Below are positions 44,901 through 55,300 of a stretch of 64,000 nucleotides of DNA, one piece after another. Within the stretch, counting starts at the first letter, position 1. Each line of letters starts with the position of its first letter. The notes below the pieces were generated by a model. The model had not been told where the DNA came from. It searched no databases and saw only the letters and a list, made by a program, of their open reading frames with translations. Origin of the DNA: Yamagishiella unicocca (taxonomy: Eukaryota > Chlorophyta > Chlorophyceae > Chlamydomonadales > Volvocaceae); assembly GCA_003116995.1 (NCBI GenBank), contig BDSL01000069.1, forward strand, positions 310,001-374,000. Direction: 5' to 3'. Made by a program: the position numbers and the translations under genes.

Positions 44901-47506
44901 CCCAATTCCCGCTGCGACCTACTCCCTGCCCATCCCGGCCGTCCTCCGGTCAGTATCCTCGGTCATCCCCACCTTGTGCCCTCCCCTTCCCCCCCACCAC
45001 CTTGTGCCCTCCCCTCCACCCCCCACCTTGTGCCCTCCCCCCCCCACCTTGTGCCCTCCCCCCCACCCACCTTGTGCCCTCCCCCCCCCCAACTTGTGCC
45101 CTCCCCCCCCCACCACCTTGTGCCCTCCCCTCCCACCTGCAGTCTGGTCAGTTGCGCCACCGCGTCCCCCATGACAATCTCGCCCTCCATCACCTTCTGC
45201 CTGTGAGGGGGGGTGACAGAAGAACAGTTTACACGACAGGGACAGGATAGTTGGCGCATGGTCGTCGGACACCAATTTTGTGGGCGCATGCTGGAGCACT
45301 GGGAAGGGGGGAGGTCTCATAAGAGAATCCACGGATCCACGGCCGACAAACCGAGGGGGGAGGGGGGAACGAGGTGTTGAGGGGGGGAAAGCGGGGCGCA
45401 GCAGACGTCATCGGGGCCTGGGGCTGAGTCCGCAGACAAAAGGGTAGGAGCACAACGGTCCCAGGCGGCCGCGACCCTGGGCCCTATGTCGGAGTACCTG
45501 GATGCTGATCCCCAGTGCCACCGCCGTACACCGCCACTTTTTTTCCCGCCCGCACCACACCTCAAAGCCGATGCCTCTCGCATGCCCCTGCCGCCCACTA
45601 GCTGGTTGCCAACGCACTCGCACCACCGCCGTGACAAAAAACAGCTGGCCCTCACTTTCCCCCGTGCGTGTATGCCGTATGACCGTTCACACTGCTAGGA
45701 CCGAGGCGCTCGCGCACCCGAACAAAGCGACTTCGCCCCTCCCTGGATTAAAACCCGCCATCCACCCGGATGAACACCTATGCCGTTCCGGCCCCCTCCA
45801 CTTTCCCCTCCACCTCCTCCACTCGCTCGAGCCTCAACGCACCACCCCCGCCAGCTGCCTGACACAAAACATTACCCCCCGCCAGACAGCGCGCTCTATG
45901 TTGTGTTCGGCTAACTACCCTTCATACACCCACCAAGGGCACCCTCGCCAGCTGCTGGTGGACATAAATGAACGCACCCCCCACTCGCCCACCCACCACC
46001 TTCATCGCCCTTGGTTTCTCGGCCGAGGATTCGTGGATTCTCCTTTACCCCCCCCCCTCGCGGCTGGCACGGTTGCAGGTTGCCGCCCGAAGCACCTTGC
46101 GCTCGCTTCCTCCTCCCATCGGTTTCATTTTACTTTTCAGTGCTGACCCACGGGCCTCCTCTCATATCCCACGGTACCCCCACCCCTGCCCCACCAGCAG
46201 CCACGCTAGCCTGACTACCGTTAAGCTCCTCATGCGCAACCTCGACGACCCAATCCCTCGACCACAGCTGACCCGCCTCCCCCCCCCCCACGGCACCCAG
46301 CGCCTTCCTTCCCTCCCTTCCCTCGCTTGCTGCGTTCAACTGGTACGATGTCGATGTACGGCACCCAGCCGACCAGGACCTGCGGAACTTCCCGGACCTC
46401 GGTTCAAGGCTCCCTGTCCTCGCTCGGCGCCTGCAGCTGGGTAGCCGCCATAGCCGAGTGCACCCCCCCCCGGGGGCCTTATAGCGGCAGCAGCGCCGAA
46501 GCCCAGCCGCAGCCAGCTGTTTCTCTCAGGCTGACCCATTTGGACGCAGAGGGTGGCCGCACCAAGGTCGCATCCAGGTCGCACCCCTTCGGCGTTCGAA
46601 CCCAGATCGCACTCCTTCGAGGAGGGCTTCCTCCTCCGCTGCTTGCGTGAGGCTAGGACACGTGCAAACATTCCCCCGCCACGGGTCCGGTGCATGCACC
46701 GGCCCGGCCCCCTGCACCCCATTTGGGTCGTTGCCTAGGGCCCACCCACCATATGTCCTGCTCCTCCGTGTTTACGTTCTCCGGCGGAAGCACGAATTTG
46801 TAGTAGGGCCGCAGGTTGCGGTAGATGTAGATGTGTGATCCTGTGTGGTAGCGAGGATTGCAGCGGCACAGCGGCGGTGCGATGGCAGCGGCGGTGGGTC
46901 AGGCCGGGGACTCAGCTTGTTGGGGCCCCCAGGCGCAATACGCGACCCCATGCACACCCCCGCCATCCCCTCGCATGCAATATGCTGAGCGGGTGGGGGA
47001 CAATGCTGTGCGAGCTGTCACCAGCCTCGCGCGACGAGCCCAAACGTCCTGCATCGAACCTCACCCGCAGCAACAGCCAGCGCCGGCAGACGCGGCTGTG
47101 AGGTGTCCGAGATGAAGCTGCATATCGCCACGGGCGTGTCTAAAAGCTGGTGCTCCGAAGCCTTCTGTGTTCCCTTCCACACCTGGAGGGAATCGGTGGG
47201 AAGAGGGGGGCTGGGATGGTTGCCGAGGGCGCGGGGCCGAGGTCCCTCCTGCCTAACCCGAACTTCCCCGCCCTGGCGCACCTTGAGTTTGCGGTCTTCA
47301 TCGGCAATAACTAGCCGATTATCGCCATCTCCAAACAAGTTGCACGTGTGCACGCAAGGCGTGTATGCGGTAATTCCAGCTACGGGATCGTTAAAGGCTT
47401 CGAGCCAGACCGATTTAAGAGGTGGAGACAGCTGTCCATTGATTCCTGGCCCTTTGCCTCCACCGTTGCCGTGGTCGGCAGCGGCATAATCACTAGGGTC
47501 GACCAT
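38930..47506 (-). CDS. BBS1: BBS1, subunit of the BBSome
   Basis: A complete 14-exon model joins in phase: 47506-47282, 47182-47065, 46840-46750, 45200-45137, 44080-43925, 43774-43649, 43364-43245, 42665-42491, 42019-41877, 41150-41088, 40701-40633, 40263-40171, 39854-39636, 39070-38930 (TGA). This gives 600 residues, against about 593 in human BBS1. The BBSome is a ciliary coat that carries membrane proteins on intraflagellar transport. The N-terminal beta-propeller shows FGDGDNRLVIADEDRKLKV, PHIY-type IYIYRNLRPYYKFVLP, CLVVGTESGRVLILN, EAQPVGLVRLQKHVAVG and LWFGRYGREDNTL. The linker is PKKTRLYVEQTQRERE and the C-terminal ear-like domain includes FIIPLLVPGLQYTFEV. An in-frame TAA sits 15 nt upstream of the start ATG. 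Introns are rich in modules A, B and C. It implies a ciliated organism. Confidence 0.97.
39071..39265 (+). repeat. Module A plus C/B relatives in the last BBS1 intron
   Basis: Directly against the exon 14 acceptor, the plus strand reads GGGGGGTTACAAGTAAAGA and ACCGGTAACTCGAC (module A). Further on are GAGGAAACCCGGG (C-like) and GTCCGCGAATCCACGGCAGA (B). On the gene strand the C-rich end of module A is the 3' splice-site pyrimidine tract. Confidence 0.88.
41685..41876 (-). repeat. Chain of modules A, C, B, C ending at a BBS1 donor
   Basis: The plus strand shows GAGTAACCGGTCCTTTTCTG then AACCCCCC (A), CACGGGTTTCCCTTACAACC (C-like), GTCGGCCGTGGATTCGCGGA then TTCTCTTATCAACCCCCC (B), and CATCCACGGGTCTTCCTCGA then ACCCCCC (C). 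On the gene strand the last one begins immediately at the 5' splice site after exon 9 (AAG|GTGGGGGGTTCGAGG). Confidence 0.9.
42900..43244 (-). repeat. Module cluster in BBS1 intron 7
   Basis: Module B at 42952-42985 (GACTCGCGGATTCTCTTATC). A nearly full module C spans 43028-43148: GGTCATATTTCGACCTTCAG, CCCAACCCAGTTCTCCAGCA, TGCATCTCAAAACTTCTG, CGGTTTTTCGGACAACCCC, TTTCCCTCGAACCCCCC. A second C tail at 43200-43235 is separated by a short GTGTGTGG run from the donor of exon 7. Confidence 0.9.
44975..45135 (+). repeat. Intronic CCACCTTGTGCCCTCCCC array
   Basis: About eight copies of CACCTTGTGCCCTCCC separated by variable C runs, in the BBS1 intron 44081-45136, ending at the donor of exon 4. Confidence 0.9.
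45205..45362 (+). repeat. Fullest A+B module copy, at a BBS1 acceptor
   Basis: Starts a few bases from the exon 4 acceptor: GGGGGGGTGACAGAAGAACA, GTTTACACGACAGGGACAGG, ATAGTTGGCGCATGGTCGTC, GGACACCAATTTTGTGGGCG, CATGCTGGAGCACTGGG (module A full length), then TCTCATAAGAGAATCCACGG and ATCCACGGCCGACAAACCGA (module B). The 52.69-kb copy shows the same long form of A. Confidence 0.9.
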
Positions 47507-48970
47507 AGGCGCCTCTTCTTAGGTCATAGTTTTCGCCTAATGCAAAGCCTAGGACCGTCTACATCACATTTGGATTGTCTTCGCGCATTCATTGGCATTG
47601 ACTGAATTAGGGGGAAGCAAAGAGAAGTGGACAAAAGTCGTCCTACATGCCGCGACTTTGCTACTTTGAATTTCGTCGACCAGCTTAAAGACGCTAAGTA
47701 TGGCTCGTAAGTCCTCAGCATATCAAATTGTGCCAGAGCGCCGTGAGACATGTTAGCAGCTGCTTCCGCGACTATCCAGCGTCGCTTGTACGAAGTGCCG
47801 TGTTAAATTCCTGCAGTGACCGCATCACGCATTGCCATATATACACAATCTGATCAGCTCCCAATAGATTGCATCACTGGGCTGAATCCATCGCTTTTGA
47901 GCGAAGTCCTGGAGTGGACACACTGGTATCTCTCCGTGGCAGGTACGGCTCGACTGTGCGGGAGCGAAGAAGCTGAGACATCGAAACGCAACTTTATTAC
48001 AGCCACAACAAATTCCGCAGGGAAGGGAGCGTCGACTTATTTGCATTTGCTGGATGCCATGCAACGACGGAGTCAGTTTGCTGAGCCGCTGCTCCCCGCA
48101 ATGCTCAGTGCCACCCTCTCCCTGGTGACTATGCGCATGCGCACATAACTGGCAATCTGAGCGCTGCATTAGGCATGCCTGGGGTTGCAGGTAGGGGGTA
48201 AGATTGCCCGCACCTGTTGAAGCAATCCACCTGAATGCCTGAACCCACCCGTCAGGGCGCTTTGCCATGGCAGTCAGTCTTACAAATTTGCTGAACAGTA
48301 ACTAGCAAACCCAGACGCCGCACATTTGTCCGTAGGTAACGCGTCCGAGAAAGAAAATTAAACGAAAGGCTAATGAGGTCCGGAGCTTGAAACGCTGCAG
48401 GGTACGAGTTCAGCTTCAATGGTCATCAGGAACTGTGCACACGCGGTAGGCAAGAAACAAGGCCCTGTGCCCCGTACCTAATGTCGTGCAACCGCGTCAC
48501 GTCCACTGGCAACAAATATCCAACCCCCATGCTGACATGTCCCCATCAGTGGCATGCGGTTCCCCATCCCCGGCAGCTGATGAGTCTCGCTTTCAACAGC
48601 GGATCTCATCGTAGCAATTGTGTGCGTGGGTTCTGCCATCAGTACATGTGCGCCAGCGCCAGCAGCCGTCTTGGTCAAGCTGGTGGCCCTCGACACAGCG
48701 ACCTGCAGGTGCATGTGCAGTAGTGGTTTCTCTAAACCAGTTCACGTGAACATCGCCGCAGGCCCGACATTTTCCAACCAAGGAGAGGTAATTACGAAGC
48801 TGTTGGGACGCGTCGTGTGGAGGTAAGCCACATTCCTCCTATGGAGAGCACAATGACGGACGACGAAGGTAAGCAGCTCACGCGTCACGCTACAGGCCGC
48901 GACGCCGGCACAAGGCGAGCAGCTCACCCGGTGTCGAAGGACCTGTCATGGAACCAGCAGCGGCGCTGAT
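47507..48970. other. Intergenic region upstream of BBS1
   Basis: No gene recognised. It must contain the BBS1 promoter at its left end and the 3' end of the RNA-binding protein gene at its right. TTACA at 48280-48284 is a minus-strand TGTAA motif, 687 nt after that gene's stop. Confidence 0.4.
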
Positions 48971-50380
48971 TTAAACGGCAATCTGCTCGCCAGTGCGCGC
49001 CATGAACTTGTCGAGGTCTCCACGCGTGGCGGGGAAAATCTCGACGTAGCGCGTGCCCATAAGCCCCTTATCCTTGTTCCGTGCAACGCTGGCCTCCTGC
49101 GGCGTGTTAAACTGCACCAGCGCCATGCCAGTGGGCCGCCCGCCATCGGTCCACATGTGAACCCTGAAGTAAAGGAGGAAACGTAAGGAGGGGGGTGAAA
49201 GACCGCTGATGCATTTACTTGGGCGTACGAGAGCGTGCGAAAGATCGCACCATTAGGCCGTCTGAAAATGTGTGCAGTAACCACTGCACATTTCCAGACC
49301 CACCTTAAGCAAGCCAGACACCCCTGGGTATGACCAACCAAGACCCACACCACAGTCATCGCGTGTCCCCATGTTCTGCCGTTCACAACCAGCCTCTCAC
49401 CTGGACGGGTCGACACGCGGGATGCCGAGGGTGCCGTCGTCGAAGAAGGCGATGATGTCATCGGGTACAGCAGCGAAGGGCAGACCGCGTAGTTTCAGCC
49501 AGGTGGTGCCGCCACCGCCCATACCGCCGGCGCCCATACCGCGGCTCATGCCGCCCATGCCCATGCCCTGTTGCCCGTAGCCTTGCCCGTAGCCCATCAT
49601 GCTCATATCGCCTCCCATGCCCATGCCCATGCCCATCATTGACTGGTCATAGCCCCCCATCATAGGATTGTAGCCGGCCATGGACGGGTCCATCATGCCC
49701 ATGCCGCCCATGTTGCTGCCAAACTGCCGACCTGACATGCTGTCACCAGTAACATAAGCAGCGACAGCCCTGTAGTAATCCTGAACCAACAAAAAAAAGT
49801 GCAGGCCAGCGAAGAGTAAGGAGCCAGAAAATAGATCGACGTTTCACGGCTTCGCGACAGCGCGCGCACTTACCCGCTTTTGCGAAGGGAAAATCTCAAT
49901 GAAGCGCTGCCCAATGAACTGGCGGTGCTTCTGCATCGCCGCCTCGACCAGTTGCAGGGAGCCCAGGACCACGAAAGCCTCCCCCGAGAACCGCCCATCC
50001 CGCTTCACCATCATGATATCCACCGGTTCCAGCTCCTATGCGCAGCGCGAGCGGCAGCCCCACCCCCCAGAGTATGGCCGGGTGCGAGCGGGAGAACGTC
50101 ATTACCCTGCGCACCCCCTTGCGTGCTGCCCAGGCAGGCAGATGATGCGTTCGTGCGAAGTGGACCCAAAAAGGCAGTAGTGCGAGCGCTTCACCGCAGC
50201 CGGCGGTTCCCCTACCAGAAACATTTTGATGTCCCCCTCCATGACATCAAAAGGCAGCCCCCGGAGCCTGACACACGGGAAACCGTCCGAAATCTGCGCC
50301 CCGGCCCCGGCCCCGCCCGCGGCCGCCATGCCCGGCTGTTCCAGGCCCTCGGGGGCCTCATTGGGCCTTGCGCGCTTCAT
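48971..50380 (-). CDS. hnRNP F/H-like RNA-binding protein (two quasi-RRMs)
   Basis: Four exons in phase (50380-50216, 50035-49874, 49780-49401, 49163-48971, stop TAA) give 299 residues. The first quasi-RRM (about residues 34-108) starts PCVRLRGLPFDVMEGDIKMF and has GRFSGEAFVVL; it ends FIGQRFIEIFPSQKR. The second (about 205-290) starts TTWLKLRGLPFAAVPDDIIA, with PTGMALVQFNTPQEASVARN and RYVEIFPAT. LRGLPF and the FIEIFPS-type ends are the hallmarks of the hnRNP F/H, GRSF1 and ESRP group, which bind G-rich RNA and affect splicing and 3'-end processing. The linker (about 115-200) is Met/Gly-rich with repeated MGMG and MGG. The ATG at 50378-50380 gives a short lead before the first RRM. Likely nuclear. 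Confidence 0.93.
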
Positions 50381-52301
50381 TCCGTGATCGATTTTTCTAG
50401 TGGTTGAAACGAGGCGTCAAGCCGGGTGGGTCGGGCGCGGCGGTTTCGCTCGCAGCCACACTACAGAAGTGGAGGGCAGTCAAACAAGTCTAGGGCTCAG
50501 TAAACTGTGATACCTATGTTGTGGAACGGTGCTGAAGGAGTTTGAGTTTACGAATGAACGGCGAGGCTATAAGAAGGGCGCGACAACACAAAGTCGTACG
50601 CTCGAGCAACTTTATGGTGGACAAACGCCCTGTACATATAATTACGTCTCCTATAGTTTCTTCACAGCCTGAAGGGCTGACCTACGCCACGGACCATGGT
50701 TGCTAAGTAGTTCAGCGTTGCGGACAGATGCACGTGTTGGTCAGCATCCAGTCCGCCCTTTTGCGCACCGTCATCCAAAGCACAATGTGAGGATGACTCC
50801 CCAAGATGCCAGGCGCCCCCTTCTGCAGTGTCCCGACATGGTTGCATGGAAAGCGCACGTGGTCTCTCACACAGACCCCTGCTGTTGCATGGGGAATGCT
50901 GGCACTGGGCTTTTCAAAAAACGTGGAGGGGCTCGGGGGCGCCTGTGCGGGTGTAATAGCAGGGGTCTGGCTCCAACACTCTCCTTCAGTGTCCGGCAAT
51001 GCGCTCGGTGGTTCTGCCTTTTGGCCTGGAGCCCAATCTAACGGGTACCCTCTGAGAGCCCCAGATTGTTTGGCGGGTAACCAGGGGTAACCCATCCAGT
51101 GCTCGTACCGACATAATATAACCCCGCAACATATTATACCCTTGGGTTGACAGGGGAGCTTCGGCTTTCTCACGCATCATTAAGCAACTCAGGTAGGGAA
51201 CATAGGACATCCCTACTGCGGACGGTATTGAGTGCACATGAGCATAGGAGCACTGTCAGTAAAGGAAGCTCAGGCCAAGCCAAGTATTTACAGTATGTGT
51301 ACAGGATAATGAAGGCGACACTTGCATCCGCTCCCATTGAGCAGCATGATATGGCAGCCGCACACCCCCTGGCAGCCCCATCCAGTGGTGGCCGCTTGCA
51401 GTGCTTGCGGCAGCAAGCACCAACCACTACATGCTACATGCCGTGCAGCTACAGGTGTGCTTTCCGCCGGTGTCTACAGCATATAGTTAGGATTACCGAA
51501 TGATAAATAGTCATAGTGCGTGAAGGAAGGGCAAATGGTATGATCGGCTGCTTCGCACGCAGCGATGCGGTACGCAGCAAAAATTGATGAAGGCGGTCAC
51601 AGGTTTCGGAGCCACCTCTAAAACGTCAGCACTCGCTACGCCCGCGCACGATTGGTCGCTTGCAATACCCTGGAAATGTCAACTGCAACGGTTAGGGACA
51701 CCTTACCAGCTGCCCGCTCGACCAGCTGGGGGGCTTCACGTAACGAGACGCGCGGTAACCATTACCATGCCATGCCCCTCACCGATAGTAACATCGCCAG
51801 CACTCGTATCGAAGCCTCGAAGCTCCGCGCTGGTTTGTCCGACAAGGCTCCGCATCCACCGGCCCTGCACCTGCAGCTGCCCTAGGACGCTAGCGGCCAC
51901 CCGCCGACGGCCCTGCTTGGCACCCACACGACGCATCGCGGCCTCAAGACCTGGATACCTGAAGTAACTAACAGCCCTAACTGGAAAAAACTCCTACCTG
52001 GAAAATAACTAACTAGTTGAGGATCTTTCTGGCCGCATCACGCAAACGTCAGCTGTTTATCGCTGAACGCATCACCATCCTACCTGCCCTGTCCCGATCA
52101 CCACACCGCACGAGGCCCGCCCCCCGTTGCGGCGCGAGTACACCCGCGAGCCGCCTCGACGACGTTTACGGCAACACGCATCGCACCACGCTACATTCCT
52201 CCCAGGATCTTCCTTTGTAACATGCAACCAAGCCTAACATAAATATCAAATGCCGACGCGCGCTCCACCTCCTCGTCCCTCCCCCGCACTGCATCCCGAC
52301 G
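50381..52301. other. Intergenic region with LINE tail
   Basis: 50985-51045 matches the LINE 3' end (CAGTGTCCGGCAATGCGC, then GGCCTGGAGCCCAATCTAA). The rest has no supported gene; several short plus-strand frames (51147-51503, 51584-51967) lack motifs or splice context. Confidence 0.45.
50985..51045 (+). mobile_element. LINE 3'-end fragment
   Basis: About 60 bp aligned by eye to 29362-29432 (TTCAGTGTC..GCGATGCGC.., TTCTGCCTTTTGGCCTGGAG). Element sequence upstream of this is not clearly recognisable. Confidence 0.7.
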
Positions 52302-55300
52302 CTACGAGGAGACCTTGCCGCACAGGCGCCAGTCGGGGCGCCAGCCGGGCGGCAGCGTGAGGATCTCCATCTCGTTGAACGCGTACGCGGGCGGCTGACC
52401 GTGGTTCTGGCTGGTGGTCATGTACGACAGGCCGCGCAGGAACTGCGCCTCCAGCCACGACGTCGCGGCGCGCGGCAGCAGCCCCGCGCTCACCACCTCG
52501 TCCGCAAACGCCTTGCAAAGCTCCAACGCGGTGCGGTCCTTGCCCGACTTGCAGTTGACGGCGCGGCCGGCGCCGACCTCGCTGCAGGCGCGACGGACCT
52601 GCGGGGGAAGTCGCCGTGGTGGTGGTGGTGTGTGTGGGGGGGAGAGGGGTAAAGGATAATCCGCGAATGCACAGCCCGATGGTGGTGGTGGGGGGGTATA
52701 AAAACCAGTTACACGACAAAGGTATAATAGCTGACGCATTGTCTTCGGACACATAGTTGTGGGCGCATGCTGAAGCACTTTGTATTGACTACCGAGAAAC
52801 CTGTGTTTGTTTCCTTTCCTTTTTAACGAGGAGGAAACATACGAGAATGTGCGGTAGCGTGTGGTGTGGGGAGGGGGAGCGGGAGGGTTTAGGGATTCAA
52901 GTGGAGACCCCGGTGGGAGACCGGCCCACCAGGCCGCACGTAGGTACAAGTTACAACACGGACAGGACAGTTGATCAAAGGTGAAGACCAAAAGGAAGAA
53001 CCACGCCGAGGAGACGACGGCGGCGAAGGACGAGGGTGGGGGCGATGATAACGACGACCATGGCGAGGAGGACCTGCGGGGCGATGCAGACGTCTGTGGT
53101 GCCACGGAGGCGGAGGCAGCAAACACGCGCGGGGGACGCGGCACCGGCGGACGGCAGGGCACAGGGGATGGGGTTTTGCACCGAGGGATTGGGGAGAAAA
53201 GGGGACGGAGAAGCGGCGCGGCAGGGCCCGTCTAACCACGCCCCCCGCCGGCCCCGGCCCGGAACGTGTTCCAACCCCCGGCCCGAGGCGCACCAGTGTG
53301 AACATGTCCGTGTCCTTGGGGGCCCGCCGCCCCTCGGTGCTGTAGTGCTGGTTGAGTGCCGCCAGGTCGGGGCCCGCTGCCCGGCTGGCCCGCTGGGCAT
53401 ACTCGTTCAGCCGTTCCATGCTGTGCCTGCGGGCGGGCAGGAGTAAGGGCCAGGAGGCGAGGGGGAGGGGGTAAGAGGGGGACGACCCGTGATCCAGGGG
53501 TTGTGGGTACACGAGGGCAAGAGGAGGGGCGGGCCACACCGGATTCACAGCGGATCCACACCGGCCGGGGCTTCGAGCCGCACCTGTTGAGGGTGTCCTG
53601 CAGCGGCTCGGGGCCATGCCACACGAGGAAGCCCAGGGACTGCAGGCTGTTGATGCCCTGGTTGAACAGCAGCGTGGCCAGGCCGTACGTGACGCCGCAG
53701 AAGGCCTCCCGGCTGAGGCCCGCCGCCGCCAGGGCATCGGCGCTGACGCAGTCCGAGGGCAGCGAGACGGTGATAGTGCTGCCGTTGATGTGCAGCGGCA
53801 GCACCTAGCGGGGGGGGGAGGTGTGTGGGGGGGGGCCGGTGGCAGGAAATCCGGTTACAGGACGTGGGTAGGATCGCTTGGGGGAGGGGGGAGGCGAGGT
53901 GAGGGGGCGAAAAGGAGCCGCGGGAGTGGAGACCGGCCGGGCTGTGAGGAGTCGGTGAGGAGAAGCCGAGGCAGGGAGCCGAAGGGCTGAGGCCGGGGCG
54001 CACGGTCCGCGGATGCACCGGTAGGAGAACGGTGTGTCAGTACCTGCACTTCCTTTCTGCAACCAAGCCACTGCGCTGGCCCGAAACTACCCTTCTCCTC
54101 GGGTCCCGCACCGACCCACGGGTCCCGCCCGTGGTCTCCCACCCTGTGGCCGCCCCCCACACCCTGTGCGCGCGCCCCACCCAAGCCCGGCAATACTCGG
54201 ACCCCCTTCCCGAACAACCCGCTGGCACACCCTGACGCGCGAGCTGGCTGCCGCCGCCACCGTCGCCGCACCTTCTCGCTTCCCGCCACGAACCGCACCA
54301 CCAGGCGGTCCGCCAGCACGTCCAGCGCCCCCTTGGTGTCCTCCAGGTAGCCCCGCTCGTGGCGGTGCAGGTCGGACAGCAGGCTCTGCTGCACGTGCAG
54401 GAAGGCGCCGGTGCGGTGAGCCGCCTGCAGGCAGGCGGCGGAGCGGCACATGATGCGCAGAGACGCCACCACCACGGGGAGCGCCTGTAGGCGCGAGGGG
54501 GCGGGGGGGGGGGGTGATAAGAGAATCCACGAATCCGCGGCCGACAAACCGAGGGCCGGCGGGGGGGGGCGGGGCTTCGAGGAAGATCCGTGGATGCAAG
54601 GGGGTGTGGGGTGTGTGTAAAAAGGACGGGCGGGCGGGGTTCGAGGGAGACCCGTGGATGCCGGAAAAAAACGGGCGGGCGGGGGGCGGCGCAGCGGACA
54701 TGTGAGGACCCAGATGGGCGATCCTGGTGGTTGGGGTGCGGCGGATCGGGGTGATGAGAGACCGACCCAGATGGTTAAACGGCGTTTTTGGTGTGGCTGG
54801 TAGGATGACGATGAAGACGGTCGAGGCAGCTCGCCATGGCAATGAGCGCTGGTGCGCCCCCCCGACTTTTAGTTTACTCAACCAAGTTCTCCAGCATGCA
54901 TCTTCAAACGGCTGTCCTAAACGGCTTGCTCCTTCGTACGCGGTTTTCCTTGCAAGCCCGTCCCTCGCAGCCCCCTCCTTTCCCCACAGCCCCGCCCCCT
55001 CCTTTCCCCACAGCCCCGCCCCCTCCTTTCCCCACAGCCCCGCCCCCTCCTTTCCCCACAGCCCCGCCCCTCCTTTCCCCACAGCCCCGCCCCCCCTTCC
55101 TCACAGCCCCGGCCTCCCCCCTTCCTCACAGCCCCGGCCTCCCCCCTTCCTCACAGCCCCGGCCTCCCCCCTTCCTCACAGCCCCGGCCTCCCCCCTTCC
55201 TCACAGCCCCGGCCTCCCCCCTTCCTCACAGCCCCACCCCCCCTCCTTCCTCACAGCCCCGCCCCCCCTTCCTCACAGCCCCGGCCTCCCCCCTTCCTCA

